Of a stretch of 64,000 nt of DNA, positions 9,328 through 18,755 are shown piece by piece. The DNA lies in the NCBI GenBank assembly GCA_947446595.1, contig CANFGS010000005.1, forward strand, positions 20,419-84,418. Reading direction: 5' to 3'. The notes beneath the pieces were generated by a model. It did no database searches, had not been told where the DNA came from, and worked only from the letters and a program-made list of their open reading frames with translations. The position numbers were made by a program, and so were the translations under genes. The DNA comes from Neisseriaceae bacterium (lineage in GTDB: Bacteria > Pseudomonadota > Gammaproteobacteria > Burkholderiales > UBA11063). The stretch's first letter is position 1, and each line of letters begins with the position of its first letter.

Positions 9328-10572
9328 TTATTGTCTTAATTGTTCAATCATTTTATAAGCTTCTTCAACAACCAGAAATGATCCAAAGCATATGATTCTG
9401 GCGTTCTCAACTTGGGAAGCATTTTGGTATGCTATAGCTATACTATCACATTCTATAATTTTTTGGTTATTTATACCTTGATCTATTAATATTTTTGCGA
9501 TACTATTAGTGTCCATTGCCCGAGCTGTATTTGTTTTAGCAATAAACCATTTATCAAATTTATCAGCACAAAGTTTGATAACTTCAACTGCATCTTTATC
9601 TTTGGCAATTCCAAATACTGCCTCATTCTGTGGTGCAAACGGTAATTTTAGCATATTTGAGAGCATGGTGGTTACAGAGTGCGGGTTATGGGCAACATCA
9701 AGGATTATTTGGGGGCTACCTGGCAAAACCTGAAAACGCCCAATTAGAGTTGTTTTAAGTAGGCCAGTTTTTATCATTCCACTACTTATTGGGAAGCTAT
9801 TCTTAAGTTCATGTAAGATTGATAAACTAAGAGCTACGTTATTAGCTTGTGTATCACCACGAAGTGATGGGTAGGGTAGGCTATAAAATGTTTTATCCTT
9901 ACACCATACATCAAAACTAAGTTCATGACGATTTACTCCAAAATTAGTGCCAAATATTTGAAGATTGGCACCAATTGCTTTAGCATTATTAATAAGGCTT
10001 GAGGGAGGGTTATCACTCCCAAAAAAAGCTGATTTGTTATGTCTATATATGCCAGATTTTTGGTAACCAATCGCGTCAATTGTATCTCCTAGTATGTCCA
10101 TATGATCAAAATCTACATTAGTAACTGCACTAATAGTTGGTTCAAATAAATTGGTTATATCATTAAGCCCGCCGATACCAACCTCAATTATTGCAATATC
10201 GATATTGTGTTTTATAAAGATTTTGTGGGCTGCTAAGGTGAAAGTCTTAAATAAGCCAATACTATCAGTGTGGCTAATTATTTCAGATATCGTGCTACCA
10301 AGTGTTTCATCATCAATAGGCTTATTGTTTATGCAAATACGTTCATTGTAATTAAATACATGTGGTGAAGTGAAAGTGCCAACATTAAATCCTGCAATAG
10401 TTAGGATTGTAGTTAAATAAGCACATACTGAGCCTTTACCATTAGTGCCACCAACTAATATTATTGGATAGGTAGGAGCAATGTTGAGTTTTTTAATAAG
10501 GTTTGTGATATCAATATCATCATTGATGATGGGGTATTGTAATAACTTAGCTATTAGATTATTTAATTCCAT
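9328..10572 (-). CDS. folC: Folylpolyglutamate synthase / dihydrofolate synthase
   Basis: Mur-ligase-fold enzyme that adds L-glutamate to dihydropteroate and to tetrahydrofolate. Walker A is VGGTNGKGSV near residue 40, with the ligase signature FTSPHVFNYNERI and the C-terminal LDVAHNP motif. 414 residues, a typical length. It begins the folC-SPOR-cvpA-purF operon and its start overlaps the end of the upstream small membrane-protein gene by ten bases. Confidence 0.95.
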   Translation of the reverse strand: MELNNLIAKLLQYPIINDDIDITNLIKKLNIAPTYPIILVGGTNGKGSVCAYLTTILTIAGFNVGTFTSPHVFNYNERICINNKPIDDETLGSTISEIISHTDSIGLFKTFTLAAHKIFIKHNIDIAIIEVGIGGLNDITNLFEPTISAVTNVDFDHMDILGDTIDAIGYQKSGIYRHNKSAFFGSDNPPSSLINNAKAIGANLQIFGTNFGVNRHELSFDVWCKDKTFYSLPYPSLRGDTQANNVALSLSILHELKNSFPISSGMIKTGLLKTTLIGRFQVLPGSPQIILDVAHNPHSVTTMLSNMLKLPFAPQNEAVFGIAKDKDAVEVIKLCADKFDKWFIAKTNTARAMDTNSIAKILIDQGINNQKIIECDSIAIAYQNASQVENARIICFGSFLVVEEAYKMIEQLRQ

Positions 10573-10943
10573 TGTAAAAACATCCGTAAATTTTTATATT
10601 CATTAATTGGGACACTGTCTAAATATATCGGTATGGTAATTTTGGAGTCGTCATATTTAAGAGTAATCATAGTTAATAAGAAAGTTATTTGGTGGCAATT
10701 AATAAGTAGTGCTTCATATGCTTTATTGTTTTTATATAAGGTGAATTTTGAGTTTTCGGTATCTATGTCTAGTTGATATTTGGCTCGTAGAGAAAATGCT
10801 AGAAAATATAATGCAATAAAAATAAATCCTAGATAACTAGCAAAAAAAATTGAAATAGAGATAATAATCAAACTAATTAATAATGTAACAAATAACCATA
10901 TTTTGGACAGGCGAGGTTTTATATTAATTAGTTTGGTTTGCAT
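10563..10943 (-). CDS. Small two-helix membrane protein, YgfX-like
   Basis: 126 residues with two hydrophobic helices at about residues 15-33 and 34-51, followed by a soluble beta-rich half. The end of the protein (IPIYLDSVPINEYKNLRMFLQW) recalls the C-terminus of YgfX/CptA-type membrane proteins, where a D-(L/S)-x(n)-R-x-LR-x-x-L pattern closes the fold. That resemblance is weak and the assignment is tentative. It is translationally coupled to folC and downstream of another unknown gene. Confidence 0.6.
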   Translation of the reverse strand: MQTKLINIKPRLSKIWLFVTLLISLIIISISIFFASYLGFIFIALYFLAFSLRAKYQLDIDTENSKFTLYKNNKAYEALLINCHQITFLLTMITLKYDDSKITIPIYLDSVPINEYKNLRMFLQWN

Positions 10944-10951
10944 GTACTTAA

Positions 10952-11302
10952 TTAATGTAAGGTATTCTCAGGCTCATCATTAGTAATATCTACCATTGTT
11001 GGGTAAATTTCTACATCAAACCATTCCCAAAACTTTTTAAGTGTCAGTTCAACTGGCCAAGTGTTTTCATCTTCAGTCCAAGATGCTAGTTCTAGGGCAA
11101 ATAAATCAGCAAATTTTTCATCTACAAAGTTAATGCCATCTTCAATTTCTTCAACTTCTGGGATCAAATAAGAATTGCAATCAATTCTGATACTTTCTAG
11201 GGTGATTTCTTGGTTTAAATCATCAAATGAATTATTAATCCAATCTAAAAATGGTTGGCGGGGTTTAAGTATGGCAACTGATCGTTCAACAAAGTAATAC
11301 AT
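10952..11302 (-). CDS. Conserved hypothetical acidic protein
   Basis: 116 residues, soluble, rich in aspartate, glutamate and tryptophan, with no signal peptide or membrane segment. The start (MYYFVERSVAILKPRQPFLDW) and the core WTEDENTWPVELTLKKFWEWFDV look like a folded single domain. I do not recognise a function. It is the first gene of the minus-strand run down to folC, eight bases before the next gene, with an AGGA-type sequence before its ATG. Confidence 0.75.
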   Translation of the reverse strand: MYYFVERSVAILKPRQPFLDWINNSFDDLNQEITLESIRIDCNSYLIPEVEEIEDGINFVDEKFADLFALELASWTEDENTWPVELTLKKFWEWFDVEIYPTMVDITNDEPENTLH

Positions 11303-11453
11303 GACTAATCCTAAAAAACTCTAAGTATAATATTATATCCTATTTCTACTGTTGTACACACATAATTACTTTAGGGCATAAGTGGATTCGAGCATCAATT
11401 GATGGTTTAAAATTTTTAGATCTATTATATTTAACTTATTGCAAATAACTGTT

Positions 11454-11476
11454 TATAACCACGCTTGTGTGGTTAT
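11454..11476 (-). terminator. Hairpin, possible terminator
   Basis: Perfect 8-bp stem ATAACCAC/GTGGTTAT with a six-base loop, about 30 bases beyond the end of the broken lipoprotein gene. The flanks are A/T-rich on both sides but there is no clean U-run, so termination is only likely. Confidence 0.5.
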
Positions 11477-11504
11477 TATAGCTCAATCACTAGATAGTGT
11501 AGAT

Positions 11505-11751
11505 TTAGTTAAATGCTATTCCATATGGATAATCTAATTCATCTGATAATCTTGGTATATTAACACATGATCCAGATTCAATTCCCCTGCTTCCTACACT
11601 GCATTGTCTATAAGTGTTCTTGCCATGGTTAGTAAAGTACGCATATTTAGTAGAGTAGTTAGTAGACCCACTGCTCCCATCGTTGCATGCAACTATACTT
11701 AAGCTAAATAGTAGTATACCAAATGATTTTATTTGACAGGGTTTTATTCAT
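11505..11751 (-). pseudogene. Frameshifted small lipoprotein gene
   Basis: Not in the ORF track. AGGAG is followed by ATG at 11751, which reads MNKTLSNKIIWYTTI and stops. One base out of register the frame reads KSFGILLFSLSIVACNDGSS, a clear lipoprotein signal with lipobox IVAC, and continues as a short cysteine-containing secreted peptide to a TAA at 11505. Total length is 247 bases (3n+1), so one extra base near the A-run AAATAAAATC explains the break. Whether it is a true mutation, phase switching or a sequencing error cannot be told. About 81 residues if repaired; function unknown. Confidence 0.7.
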
Positions 11752-11873
11752 TATAAATTACTCCTATTAATAAATTAATAGTTTTTTTCTTCATAGATAT
11801 TATTATAACATATTTACTACTGTTAATCATATGTTTCCTATATTACAACTATATGCTGCGTTACTGCCTGCAA

Positions 11874-11930
11874 GTCATCCCCAACCAAAACTTGATGCTG
11901 TTTGTATAGAGTTTGGGATCCATGCCCTAA
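11874..11930. repeat. MITE/REP-like palindromic repeat, copy A (half unit)
   Basis: Reads GTCATCC ... ACTTGATGCTGTTTGTATAGAGTTTGGGATCCATGCCCTAA (two pieces). It shares the GATGCTGTTYGTATAGA core and the GGGATCCATGC end with copies at 25.6, 36.8 and 60.1 kb. It fills much of the space between the broken lipoprotein and scoB; the rest of 11303-11948 shows no further gene. Confidence 0.8.
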
Positions 11931-11948
11931 ATGTTGCACTTGTACTAA

Positions 11949-12605
11949 TTAAAATATCATTTCTTTTACGTTATCAGGTATGATTAGTTTTGCTTTAGTG
12001 GATTTTATAATATCTTCAACTGAGACGCCTGGAGCGTGTTCTAGTAGTTTTAGTCCAGCTTTAGTCACTTCTATTACTGCTAGTTCAGTGACAATCAAAT
12101 TAACTACTCCAGTACCAGTTAGTGGTAGAGCGCATTTAGGTAGTATTTTACTGGAGCCGTCTTTTGCTACATGTTGCATTACTACAATTACATGTTTAGC
12201 TCCAGCAACAAGATCCATAGCTCCACCCATACCTTTTAGCATTTTCCCAGGTATCATCCAGTTGGCAATATCGCCATTTTCATCAACTTCCATAGCACCT
12301 AAGATTGTGAGATCAACTTTACCGCCTCTAATCATAGCGAAAGAGTCAGCTGCGGAGAAATAAGAAGAACCAGGCATTTCAGTGATAGTTTGTTTTCCAG
12401 CATTAATTAGGTCAGGATCAATTTCATCCTCAGTTGGAAATGGTCCAATACCTAGCATCCCATTTTCACTTTGAAGTATAACGTCCATATCTTTAGGGAT
12501 ATAGTTTGCAACTAAAGTTGGAATCCCAATGCCTAAGTTTACATAATATCCATCTTGAATTTCTTTGGCAATGCGCGATGCCATTTGTTCTCTAGTTAAA
12601 GCCAT
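11949..12605 (-). CDS. scoB: 3-oxoacid CoA-transferase subunit B
   Basis: Beta subunit of the heterodimeric succinyl-CoA (or acetyl-CoA):3-ketoacid CoA transferase, which moves CoA to acetoacetate in ketone-body or short-chain fatty-acid use. 218 residues. The catalytic glutamate lies in the conserved [11 protein letters not shown] segment; GMGGAMDLV and the acidic N-half are typical. The start ATG overlaps the stop of the A subunit (TAATG), so the two subunits are coupled. Confidence 0.93.
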   Translation of the reverse strand: MALTREQMASRIAKEIQDGYYVNLGIGIPTLVANYIPKDMDVILQSENGMLGIGPFPTEDEIDPDLINAGKQTITEMPGSSYFSAADSFAMIRGGKVDLTILGAMEVDENGDIANWMIPGKMLKGMGGAMDLVAGAKHVIVVMQHVAKDGSSKILPKCALPLTGTGVVNLIVTELAVIEVTKAGLKLLEHAPGVSVEDIIKSTKAKLIIPDNVKEMIF

Positions 12606-13300
12606 TAGTTACTCCTTGTTGTACGGTTTTCAATTCGTTTTTCATAATTACTACCTTGAAATATACGTTTTACATATATACCTGGTGTATGTACCATATC
12701 AGGGTCAATTGAACCAACTGGAACAAGCTCTTCAACTTCAGCGATAGTTATTCGTCCGGCAGTAGCTGCTATAGGGTTAAAGTTACGAGCGGTCTTACGA
12801 AATACTAGGTTTCCTAGAGCATCACCTTTCCACGCTTTTACTATAGCAAAATCGGTCGTGATAGATTCTTCTAAGATATAGTTGTGCCCATTATAAACTC
12901 TAACTTCTTTACCAGTAGCAACTACAGTACCTACTCCAGTTGGAGTGAAGAAAGCAGGGATTCCTGCACCTCCAGCACGAAGTTTTTCAGCTAATGTACC
13001 TTGAGGGGTAGCTTCTAGCTCAACCTCTCCTGATAAAACTAATTGCTCAAATAGTTTGTTTTCTCCAACATAACTTGAAATCATCTTTTTAATCTGCCGT
13101 TTTTGGAGAAGTAAACCAAGCCCAAAATCATCAACGCCAGCATTATTAGATACGCAGGTTAAGTTCTTAACTCCCAATTTTACAAGTGCGGCTATACAGT
13201 TTTCAGGAATACCGCAAACTCCAAAACCACCCAAGGTAATAGTTGCTCCGTCAAAAACATCCTGTACTGCAATATCAGCATTTGCTACGATTTTATTCAT
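12605..13300 (-). CDS. scoA: 3-oxoacid CoA-transferase subunit A
   Basis: Alpha subunit of the same CoA transferase. 231 residues with the glycine-rich CoA-binding signature [18 protein letters not shown] at residues 21-38 and the conserved [18 protein letters not shown] stretch. Annotation as ScoA versus AtoD cannot be separated on sequence. It is transcribed away from a strong terminator that closes the rplM-rpsI operon. Confidence 0.93.
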   Translation of the reverse strand: MNKIVANADIAVQDVFDGATITLGGFGVCGIPENCIAALVKLGVKNLTCVSNNAGVDDFGLGLLLQKRQIKKMISSYVGENKLFEQLVLSGEVELEATPQGTLAEKLRAGGAGIPAFFTPTGVGTVVATGKEVRVYNGHNYILEESITTDFAIVKAWKGDALGNLVFRKTARNFNPIAATAGRITIAEVEELVPVGSIDPDMVHTPGIYVKRIFQGSNYEKRIENRTTRSN

Positions 13301-13342
13301 TTTTGCTCCATGTATAATAGATTGTGTCAGTTATTGTAACAC

Positions 13343-13370
13343 AAAAAACCCGCAATAGATGCGGGCTTTT
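13343..13370 (-). terminator. Intrinsic terminator of rplM-rpsI
   Basis: On the minus strand AGCCCGCA-tctat-TGCGGGTTTTTT: a GC-rich stem with a T-run, 25 bases after the rpsI stop. A textbook rho-independent terminator. Confidence 0.9.
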
Positions 13371-13394
13371 ATATGAGCTAGTATAAGTATCAGA

Positions 13395-13787
13395 TTAACG
13401 TTTAGAGAATTGTTTTCTTCTACGTGCTTTTCTGAAACCACATTTTTTACGTTCAACTTCACGAGCATCGCGAGTTACAAAACCGGCTTTACTTAGAATT
13501 GGTTTTAATTCTGGGTTAAAGTCAAGTAATGCACGTGTAATACCGTGTTTAACGGCTCCAGCTTGACCAGACTCACCGCCACCTTCAACATTAACCATAA
13601 TGTTGAAAGAAGATAAGTGTTCTGTTAGTTCTAGTGGTTGACGAACTATCATGCAGTTAGTAGGGCGTGAGAAATATTCTTCATAACCTTTATGATTAAC
13701 TACAATCTTGCCATCACCTTTAGCTAGAAATACACGAGCTACAGAGCTTTTACGACGTCCGGTACCGTAGTAGTATTGTCCATTCAT
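13395..13787 (-). CDS. rpsI: 30S ribosomal protein S9
   Basis: Small-subunit protein that touches the P-site tRNA with its C-terminal tail. 130 residues, standard length. The family signature [19 protein letters not shown] and the basic tail [11 protein letters not shown] are present. It follows rplM by 11 bases and ends at an intrinsic terminator, the usual two-gene operon. Confidence 0.98.
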   Translation of the reverse strand: MNGQYYYGTGRRKSSVARVFLAKGDGKIVVNHKGYEEYFSRPTNCMIVRQPLELTEHLSSFNIMVNVEGGGESGQAGAVKHGITRALLDFNPELKPILSKAGFVTRDAREVERKKCGFRKARRRKQFSKR

Positions 13788-13798
13788 ATCAAAATCCT

Positions 13799-14230
13799 TT
13801 ATTCAACTACTAATTGTTTTGGTTGTTGTGCAGTGTGTGGATGGCTAGCATCAGCATACACTTTTAGTTTTTTAAGCATTGCATATCCTAAAGGACCTTT
13901 AGGTAGCATACCTTTAACTGCATTGATTAGAACTTTTTCTGGAGCTTTAGTCAACATTTCATTAAATGTACGTGAATAAATACCACCAGGGTAGCCAGTA
14001 TGACGGTAATAAATTTTTTGTAAAGTCTTACTACCTGTAACAACTAATTTATCTGCATTAGTAACAACTACAAAGTCACCAGTGTCCATATGAGGAGTAT
14101 AGATTGCTTTGTGTTTGCCACGTAAAACGTGAGCTATTTTTGCTGCTAGTCGACCAAGCACTTTGTCCTTAGCGTCAACTTCAAACCATTCGTGATTGAT
14201 ATCAGAGGGTTTGGCTGAGAATGTTTTCAT
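13799..14230 (-). CDS. rplM: 50S ribosomal protein L13
   Basis: Early-assembly large-subunit protein. 143 residues, typical. The signature [21 protein letters not shown] lies at residues 106-126. The gene is preceded by an 80-base leader with its own extended -10 promoter and a terminator-like hairpin, consistent with leader-based control known for L13 operons in other bacteria. Confidence 0.98.
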   Translation of the reverse strand: MKTFSAKPSDINHEWFEVDAKDKVLGRLAAKIAHVLRGKHKAIYTPHMDTGDFVVVTNADKLVVTGSKTLQKIYYRHTGYPGGIYSRTFNEMLTKAPEKVLINAVKGMLPKGPLGYAMLKKLKVYADASHPHTAQQPKQLVVE

Positions 14231-14260
14231 AATACAATTCCTAAAATTCTATTTCTAATA

Positions 14261-14280
14261 TAAAAAGGCGCAAAACGCCA
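14261..14280 (-). promoter_or_regulatory. Terminator-like hairpin in the rplM leader
   Basis: Minus strand reads TGGCGTTTTGCGCCTTTTTA: a 4-bp GC stem with a T5 run, located between a strong promoter and the rplM start. It may act as an attenuator for L13/S9 or simply end relBE transcripts. Confidence 0.5.
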
Positions 14281-14314
14281 ACGTATGTAAACGGTTTATT
14301 AGTGGTAGGGGAAG

Positions 14315-14323
14315 ATTATAGCA
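14315..14323 (-). promoter_or_regulatory. Extended -10 promoter of rplM
   Basis: TGCTATAAT on the minus strand, a perfect -10 with the TGn extension, lying just past the toxin stop. Transcription from here would start near 14307 and give a leader of about 77 bases. Confidence 0.65.
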
Positions 14324-14339
14324 TAACTATATTCTTTTA

Positions 14340-14615
14340 TCACATATTATTTATAAACATCTTTCGGTGCCCAATTTTTACTACCATTATTGTTAATTTG
14401 TTGTCAGTGATTTTGCATAATATTCTATAATCACCTAGTCGATATCTCCAAAACTCTCCGAATTTTTCCCCTTTTAAAGCCCGTCCAAGTTCTCTTGGGT
14501 ATTTTGATGTAGCAATGCTATCTTCAATAAAGTTTTTTATTCGCAATCTGGTTTGAACATCTAGTTTTTTGACATCTTTCTTTACGGATGCTAGATATTC
14601 AACTTTCCAAATCAT
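14340..14615 (-). CDS. RelE/ParE-family toxin
   Basis: 91-residue toxin of the RelE superfamily, which usually cleaves mRNA on the ribosome. The fold pattern is clear: an N-terminal MIWKVEYLASVKKDVKKLD helix pair, central GRALKGEKFGEFWRYRLGDYRILCKI with the basic beta strands, and a C-terminal VVKIGHRKMFI strand. RelE-type catalytic basic residues (R in WRYRLGDYRI and R in GHRK) are kept. It overlaps the antitoxin by 17 bases. mRNA interferase versus gyrase-type (ParE) action cannot be decided from sequence. Confidence 0.88.
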   Translation of the reverse strand: MIWKVEYLASVKKDVKKLDVQTRLRIKNFIEDSIATSKYPRELGRALKGEKFGEFWRYRLGDYRILCKITDNKLTIMVVKIGHRKMFINNM

Positions 14616-14820
14616 TCCAGAAATCCTTTGAATTTAGAATTTTATCTTTTCCTACTTTTAGATTTTCAAGTCTACTTTCTGCCAAATAAATATCTTCAAA
14701 ATCATCAATATAGCTTAGTAATGCTTCTTTTACATAAAATGATTTTGTTCTATGCGTTTGTAGTGACAGATTTTCTAACTTTTTGCCAATTGACTCATTA
14801 ACTCTAACTGATAATAACAT
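14599..14820 (-). CDS. Ribbon-helix-helix antitoxin (RelB-like)
   Basis: 73 residues. The N-terminus MLLSVRVNESIGKKLENLSLQTHRTKSFYVKEAL is a classic ribbon-helix-helix DNA-binding motif with the TKSFY turn; the C-terminal half (YLAESRLENLKVGKD) should wrap the toxin. It is encoded first, with GAGGAGG before the ATG, and overlaps the toxin gene. The complex should bind the inverted repeat just upstream. Confidence 0.88.
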   Translation of the reverse strand: MLLSVRVNESIGKKLENLSLQTHRTKSFYVKEALLSYIDDFEDIYLAESRLENLKVGKDKILNSKDFWNDLES

Positions 14821-14830
14821 AATTACCTCC

Positions 14831-14858
14831 TCATGTTTACATGTATGACAAAATTATA
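14831..14858 (-). promoter_or_regulatory. Promoter and likely operator of the toxin-antitoxin pair
   Basis: Within the 58 bases between dacB and the antitoxin there is TATAAT (minus strand, 14858-14853) followed by the inverted repeat TCATGTTTACATGTATGA (14831-14848), which would cover the start site and the Shine-Dalgarno. Such placement fits autorepression by the RHH antitoxin. Confidence 0.55.
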
Positions 14859-14878
14859 ACTCAATTATATTGAATTTG

Positions 14879-16255
14879 TTAATTCTTATCTAATTTATCT
14901 AAAAGCTTTGTTACAAAACTATTAAATCTATTCATTTGAGCAGAGCTATTAGTGTTTATATTATTAGCTATTACAACTACTATATATTTGCTACCGTGGC
15001 GACTTAAGAAGTATCCTGAGTATGCATGAGTATCGTTTAGAGTTCCGGTTTTAAATTTAGCTCTATGCCCAAACTTGGTGAAATTGTTTTTGAGACTTCC
15101 TTCTAATCCTGATTGTGGTAGAGTTTTTTCAAAAATAGTTGCATATTGTGAATTATTTTCATATTTAAGTAAGTTTGCCATCCCCGTAGCGGTTACTGAT
15201 TCAGTACGCGATAAGCCAGCACCATTTTCAAGTCTAAAGTTTGGGTTTAACATATTTAACTTTTTCATAAATGAATAATATATGTCTTTACTGTTTTTGT
15301 TAGTGTTTTCATTATTAGTAGTAAATGCTCCAAGACTCAAGAATACTGTCTCAGCAATGATATTGACACTGTAGTGATTCATATATACCATCGCATCTTC
15401 AAGTGTTTGTGAGCTATAATCATAGATAAGAATAGCTTTATCATGCATGTTTTGGTAGACTATATTACCTTTTAATTCAATTGATAAATTATTCAATGTG
15501 CGACTTAGTGCCATCTTGGTATAACTTTTAGTATCTATCATGTTAAATTCGAGCTTTTGATTATTACACGCCCGAGAAATTTTACCGCTAAAAGTAACTG
15601 TACTTTCTTTGAAAGATACTTGGTGACTTAAATCACTGCATGTATTTTGGTTAGGGTCTACATTTAGTTGATTATTTATATTATAGCCATATAAGTTACT
15701 ATCTATATTTGTAGTATTAGCTTTGACATGGATATTAAATATTGTTTTATTGGCATCCACAATTAATCCGTCAGGAAATACGGTATCAATATCATAGTTT
15801 TCGACTTTAAGCATGGAGTATGTAGGTAGGCTATTAAAGATAGTATTATCAATAACTAAATTTCCAGAGATTTTTTTAATCCCAAGTTTGTAGAGATTAC
15901 TAAATATTTCGTTTAATGCTCTATCATCAAGGGTCGGATCGCCCCCACCTAATATATATAAATCACCCTCTAATACCCCGTTATTAATTGAGCCTTTGTA
16001 AAATAGCTTAGTATGCCATTTAAAATCAGGGTGGAGCTGTTCTAATCCAACAGCTGTGGTGATTAATTTCATGTTTGATGCAATTAAGCGAGGTGTGTTT
16101 GGTAGATGTTCATAGACGACTTTAGTGGTTTTGGTATCAATTACCATTACCGACATATTATTTTGTAGACTTTTTGGAATTGTTAGATTCATACCATAAG
16201 TAGAATTAACTAAAAAAACCCCTAAAACTCCTAATTTAATAAGTTTACGAATCAT
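14879..16255 (-). CDS. dacB: D-alanyl-D-alanine carboxypeptidase/endopeptidase (PBP4 family)
   Basis: Periplasmic class C penicillin-binding protein that trims stem peptides and cuts cross-links in peptidoglycan. An N-terminal signal peptide (MIRKLIKLGVLGVFLVNSTYG) is followed by the catalytic motifs SNMK (SxxK), YSVN (SxN) and KTG in FKTGTLNDTHAYSGYF. The large insert between SxxK and SxN, holding the GGGDPTLDD signature, is typical of PBP4. 458 residues. It ends 58 bases before the antitoxin gene and follows dcd. Confidence 0.94.
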   Translation of the reverse strand: MIRKLIKLGVLGVFLVNSTYGMNLTIPKSLQNNMSVMVIDTKTTKVVYEHLPNTPRLIASNMKLITTAVGLEQLHPDFKWHTKLFYKGSINNGVLEGDLYILGGGDPTLDDRALNEIFSNLYKLGIKKISGNLVIDNTIFNSLPTYSMLKVENYDIDTVFPDGLIVDANKTIFNIHVKANTTNIDSNLYGYNINNQLNVDPNQNTCSDLSHQVSFKESTVTFSGKISRACNNQKLEFNMIDTKSYTKMALSRTLNNLSIELKGNIVYQNMHDKAILIYDYSSQTLEDAMVYMNHYSVNIIAETVFLSLGAFTTNNENTNKNSKDIYYSFMKKLNMLNPNFRLENGAGLSRTESVTATGMANLLKYENNSQYATIFEKTLPQSGLEGSLKNNFTKFGHRAKFKTGTLNDTHAYSGYFLSRHGSKYIVVVIANNINTNSSAQMNRFNSFVTKLLDKLDKN

Positions 16256-16274
16256 CTGTAGAACTCCAGCTGTA

Positions 16275-16841
16275 TTATGCTCTAGGTAATGTTACGCCAA
16301 CTTGTCCCATATATTTACCGTTTCTATCTTTATATGAAGTTTCGCAATTTTCATCAGATTCAAAAAACAGTACCTGAGCTACACCTTCATTAGCATAAAT
16401 TTTGGCTGGTAATGGAGTGGTATTACTAAATTCAAGAGTAACATATCCTTCCCATTCAGGTTCAAAGGGAGTTACATTAACTATAATCCCACATCTAGCA
16501 TAAGTTGATTTGCCAAGACATACTGTCAAAACATTCCTAGGGATTTTGAAATATTCAACAGTTCTAGCTAATGCAAAAGAATTTGGTGGAATTATACAAA
16601 AATCATTATTTACTCCAACGAAATTCTTAGGATCGAAGTTTTTAGGGTCAACAATAGTACTATTAATATTGGTAAATATTTTAAATTCATTAGCACATCT
16701 AATATCATAACCATAGCTTGATGTACCATATGAAATTACTTTGTGATCATCAACAAAACGTACTTGATTTGCTTCAAATGGTGATATCATGCCATGTTCT
16801 TCTGACATTTTACGTATCCATTTATCTGATTTTATTGCCAT
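16275..16841 (-). CDS. dcd: dCTP deaminase
   Basis: Deaminates dCTP to dUTP, feeding dTMP synthesis. 188 residues, normal. The fold signature [12 protein letters not shown] and the active-site region [19 protein letters not shown] with the catalytic glutamate are intact. Glycine-rich turn [10 protein letters not shown] is also present. It lies between dacB and rluB, with short gaps. Confidence 0.96.
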   Translation of the reverse strand: MAIKSDKWIRKMSEEHGMISPFEANQVRFVDDHKVISYGTSSYGYDIRCANEFKIFTNINSTIVDPKNFDPKNFVGVNNDFCIIPPNSFALARTVEYFKIPRNVLTVCLGKSTYARCGIIVNVTPFEPEWEGYVTLEFSNTTPLPAKIYANEGVAQVLFFESDENCETSYKDRNGKYMGQVGVTLPRA

Positions 16842-16864
16842 AATATTTCCTTTTCTATATTATT

Positions 16865-17800
16865 TTATGTTCCAGCGATAGTTAGTCCAAAACTTTGCAT
16901 GACTTCAGCTACTTCTATTTCGGTTAGTTCATAATACTGCCCACGTTTTAGGCGTGGTGGTAGACTTATCGGACCAAAACGAGTCCGAATTAGACGACTA
17001 ACTGTCAGATCAAAATATTCAAACATCCGCCTTACTTCGCGATTACGCCCTTCTTTTAGAATAATTCGATACCAGTAATTTTTGCTCTCAGTTCCTTGGT
17101 CTGGTTGTTTTATAATAGCTGCTAGTTGTGCCATCCCGTCATCAAGTTTGATACCCGTTTTTAGTTGGTCTAATTGTGCTTGGGTTAATTCCTCACCATA
17201 AATACGTACCGCATACTCACGCTCGATTTCATATTTAGGATGGGTGAAATGCTGGGCTAAATCACCAGAAGTAGTAAAAATAAGTAATCCACTAGTATTA
17301 AAATCTAGTCGCCCAATTGCGATAAAACGTTTATTTTTTAAAGCAGGTATTCGTTCAAAAACAGTTTGACGACTTTTAGGGTCATCACGAGATATAATTT
17401 CACCTTCTGGTTTATGATAAATAATAATCCTTGCTAACCTATCTTGCCATTTAATAACAATAGGTTTACCCAAGGCTTCAACTCTATCGCCATGAGCTAG
17501 TTTTTGCCCAACAACTGCAACTTGTCCATTAACTAATACCTTACCATTTTGGATTAGTTCATCACAATGCCTACGACTTCCAACTCCAGACATAGCAAGA
17601 GCTCGACTTAAGCGAACATTTTCATCATCAGGTAGGTCAATTCTTTCATCCCGAATTCGTCGATTGGTGATTTGTTCTTGTTTATTGGGGCGGTCTAATT
17701 TAACGCGACGAGCTTTTTGAACGGGAGCTTTTTCATTGTCAGCGTTTTTAGGCTTATCAGTCATTAATTTTTTTAAACTGTCTTTTAAATTAAAGCGCAT
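16865..17800 (-). CDS. rluB: 23S rRNA pseudouridine synthase, RluB/RsuA family
   Basis: Makes pseudouridine in rRNA (position 2605 of 23S RNA for RluB). 311 residues: a basic N-terminal region rich in K/R, an S4 RNA-binding domain at about 62-110 ([20 protein letters not shown]) and the catalytic domain with the RLD motif in [16 protein letters not shown]. The R-E-V-R-R-M-F-E segment late in the protein is typical. RluB is preferred to RluE/RluF/RsuA on length, but not proven. Overlaps the end of the next gene upstream by 11 bases. Confidence 0.92.
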   Translation of the reverse strand: MRFNLKDSLKKLMTDKPKNADNEKAPVQKARRVKLDRPNKQEQITNRRIRDERIDLPDDENVRLSRALAMSGVGSRRHCDELIQNGKVLVNGQVAVVGQKLAHGDRVEALGKPIVIKWQDRLARIIIYHKPEGEIISRDDPKSRQTVFERIPALKNKRFIAIGRLDFNTSGLLIFTTSGDLAQHFTHPKYEIEREYAVRIYGEELTQAQLDQLKTGIKLDDGMAQLAAIIKQPDQGTESKNYWYRIILKEGRNREVRRMFEYFDLTVSRLIRTRFGPISLPPRLKRGQYYELTEIEVAEVMQSFGLTIAGT

Positions 17801-18755
17801 GGAATTCCTTAACTAGAGTAATTAATTGTTTATTTTCCCAAAATCTATAGCAACCAGACAAAAATCCTGTTCCTTGACGTAATTGTATAGTATTTTCGCG
17901 TTCAGGAACTAAAATATCGAGAGTATTTTTATCTTTAAGCCATTTTTCTAAACTAGGGAGTAATGTAGAGTTTAGTTTATTTAATGTATCAACAAAACCA
18001 TAGCTATCGCGATAATAGCATGGGTAAAATAGATTATCAATAATAATTAGATTGTTATTGTCAAATACAGTATCTATGGGGTTTGGTATTGGTAACATGC
18101 CTTTTATGTTGGAGGCATAAATGTTTTGGTACGGCATTTGCACTTTGACAGTCTTATCCCAAACCCAAATACTATTAACAGTTAGTGAGCCTTCATCATT
18201 ACGAAGTTTATTTTCTTCACTAGTATATAATAGCATCTGAATTTCATTAAGAAGTTTATTTATTTGAATATCAGGTAGATAATCGTCGATATTTTCTCCA
18301 ATAATATCCAGAATAGAATAATAATCTGTATTTGGCAGCGATAGATTGTGTCCCATTAACCACATGTGTTCATTTACATAGTAGAGTTTAATCTCAGCTG
18401 CAAAATGGGAGTTGATAGTATCAATAATGCTTTTTGCACTCTCGCTATCTAATTGTAATAGTTCTGATTCTGAAATTAGTAGTCTATCACGATCTAGGCG
18501 TAAGTGAGTTGGTTCTGCAACCAAGAAGTGTTGATATGCTTTATTGACCCCTAGTTTTTCTGCAATATTATTAGCAACGGTACCATCTTTATACATAGAT
18601 GAATATACCAAGTCACTATAACTATAATTAAAGGTACTAATTTTACTATGTTTTAGTATTTTATTGAATTTATCAAGATTGGCATTGTTGTAGATATAGT
18701 CTAAATCTCCAATATCTTGCCAAAATAGTCCTGGTAGAGCGATAGTTAAATGCAT
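17790..18755 (-). CDS. RpfE-type regulatory protein / phosphoglycerate-mutase-like
   Basis: 321-residue soluble protein of the group often labelled 'regulatory protein, RpfE type' or cofactor-independent phosphoglycerate-mutase-like in beta- and gammaproteobacteria. Family landmarks seen are the N-terminal PGLFW, the central [11 protein letters not shown] and the [11 protein letters not shown] segment, which corresponds to the SVNSLWFWG motif of relatives. No metal site of a real phosphoglycerate mutase is visible. Function unknown. It is coupled to both neighbours: it overlaps rluB at one end and dapF at the other. Confidence 0.72.
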   Translation of the reverse strand: MHLTIALPGLFWQDIGDLDYIYNNANLDKFNKILKHSKISTFNYSYSDLVYSSMYKDGTVANNIAEKLGVNKAYQHFLVAEPTHLRLDRDRLLISESELLQLDSESAKSIIDTINSHFAAEIKLYYVNEHMWLMGHNLSLPNTDYYSILDIIGENIDDYLPDIQINKLLNEIQMLLYTSEENKLRNDEGSLTVNSIWVWDKTVKVQMPYQNIYASNIKGMLPIPNPIDTVFDNNNLIIIDNLFYPCYYRDSYGFVDTLNKLNSTLLPSLEKWLKDKNTLDILVPERENTIQLRQGTGFLSGCYRFWENKQLITLVKEFHAL

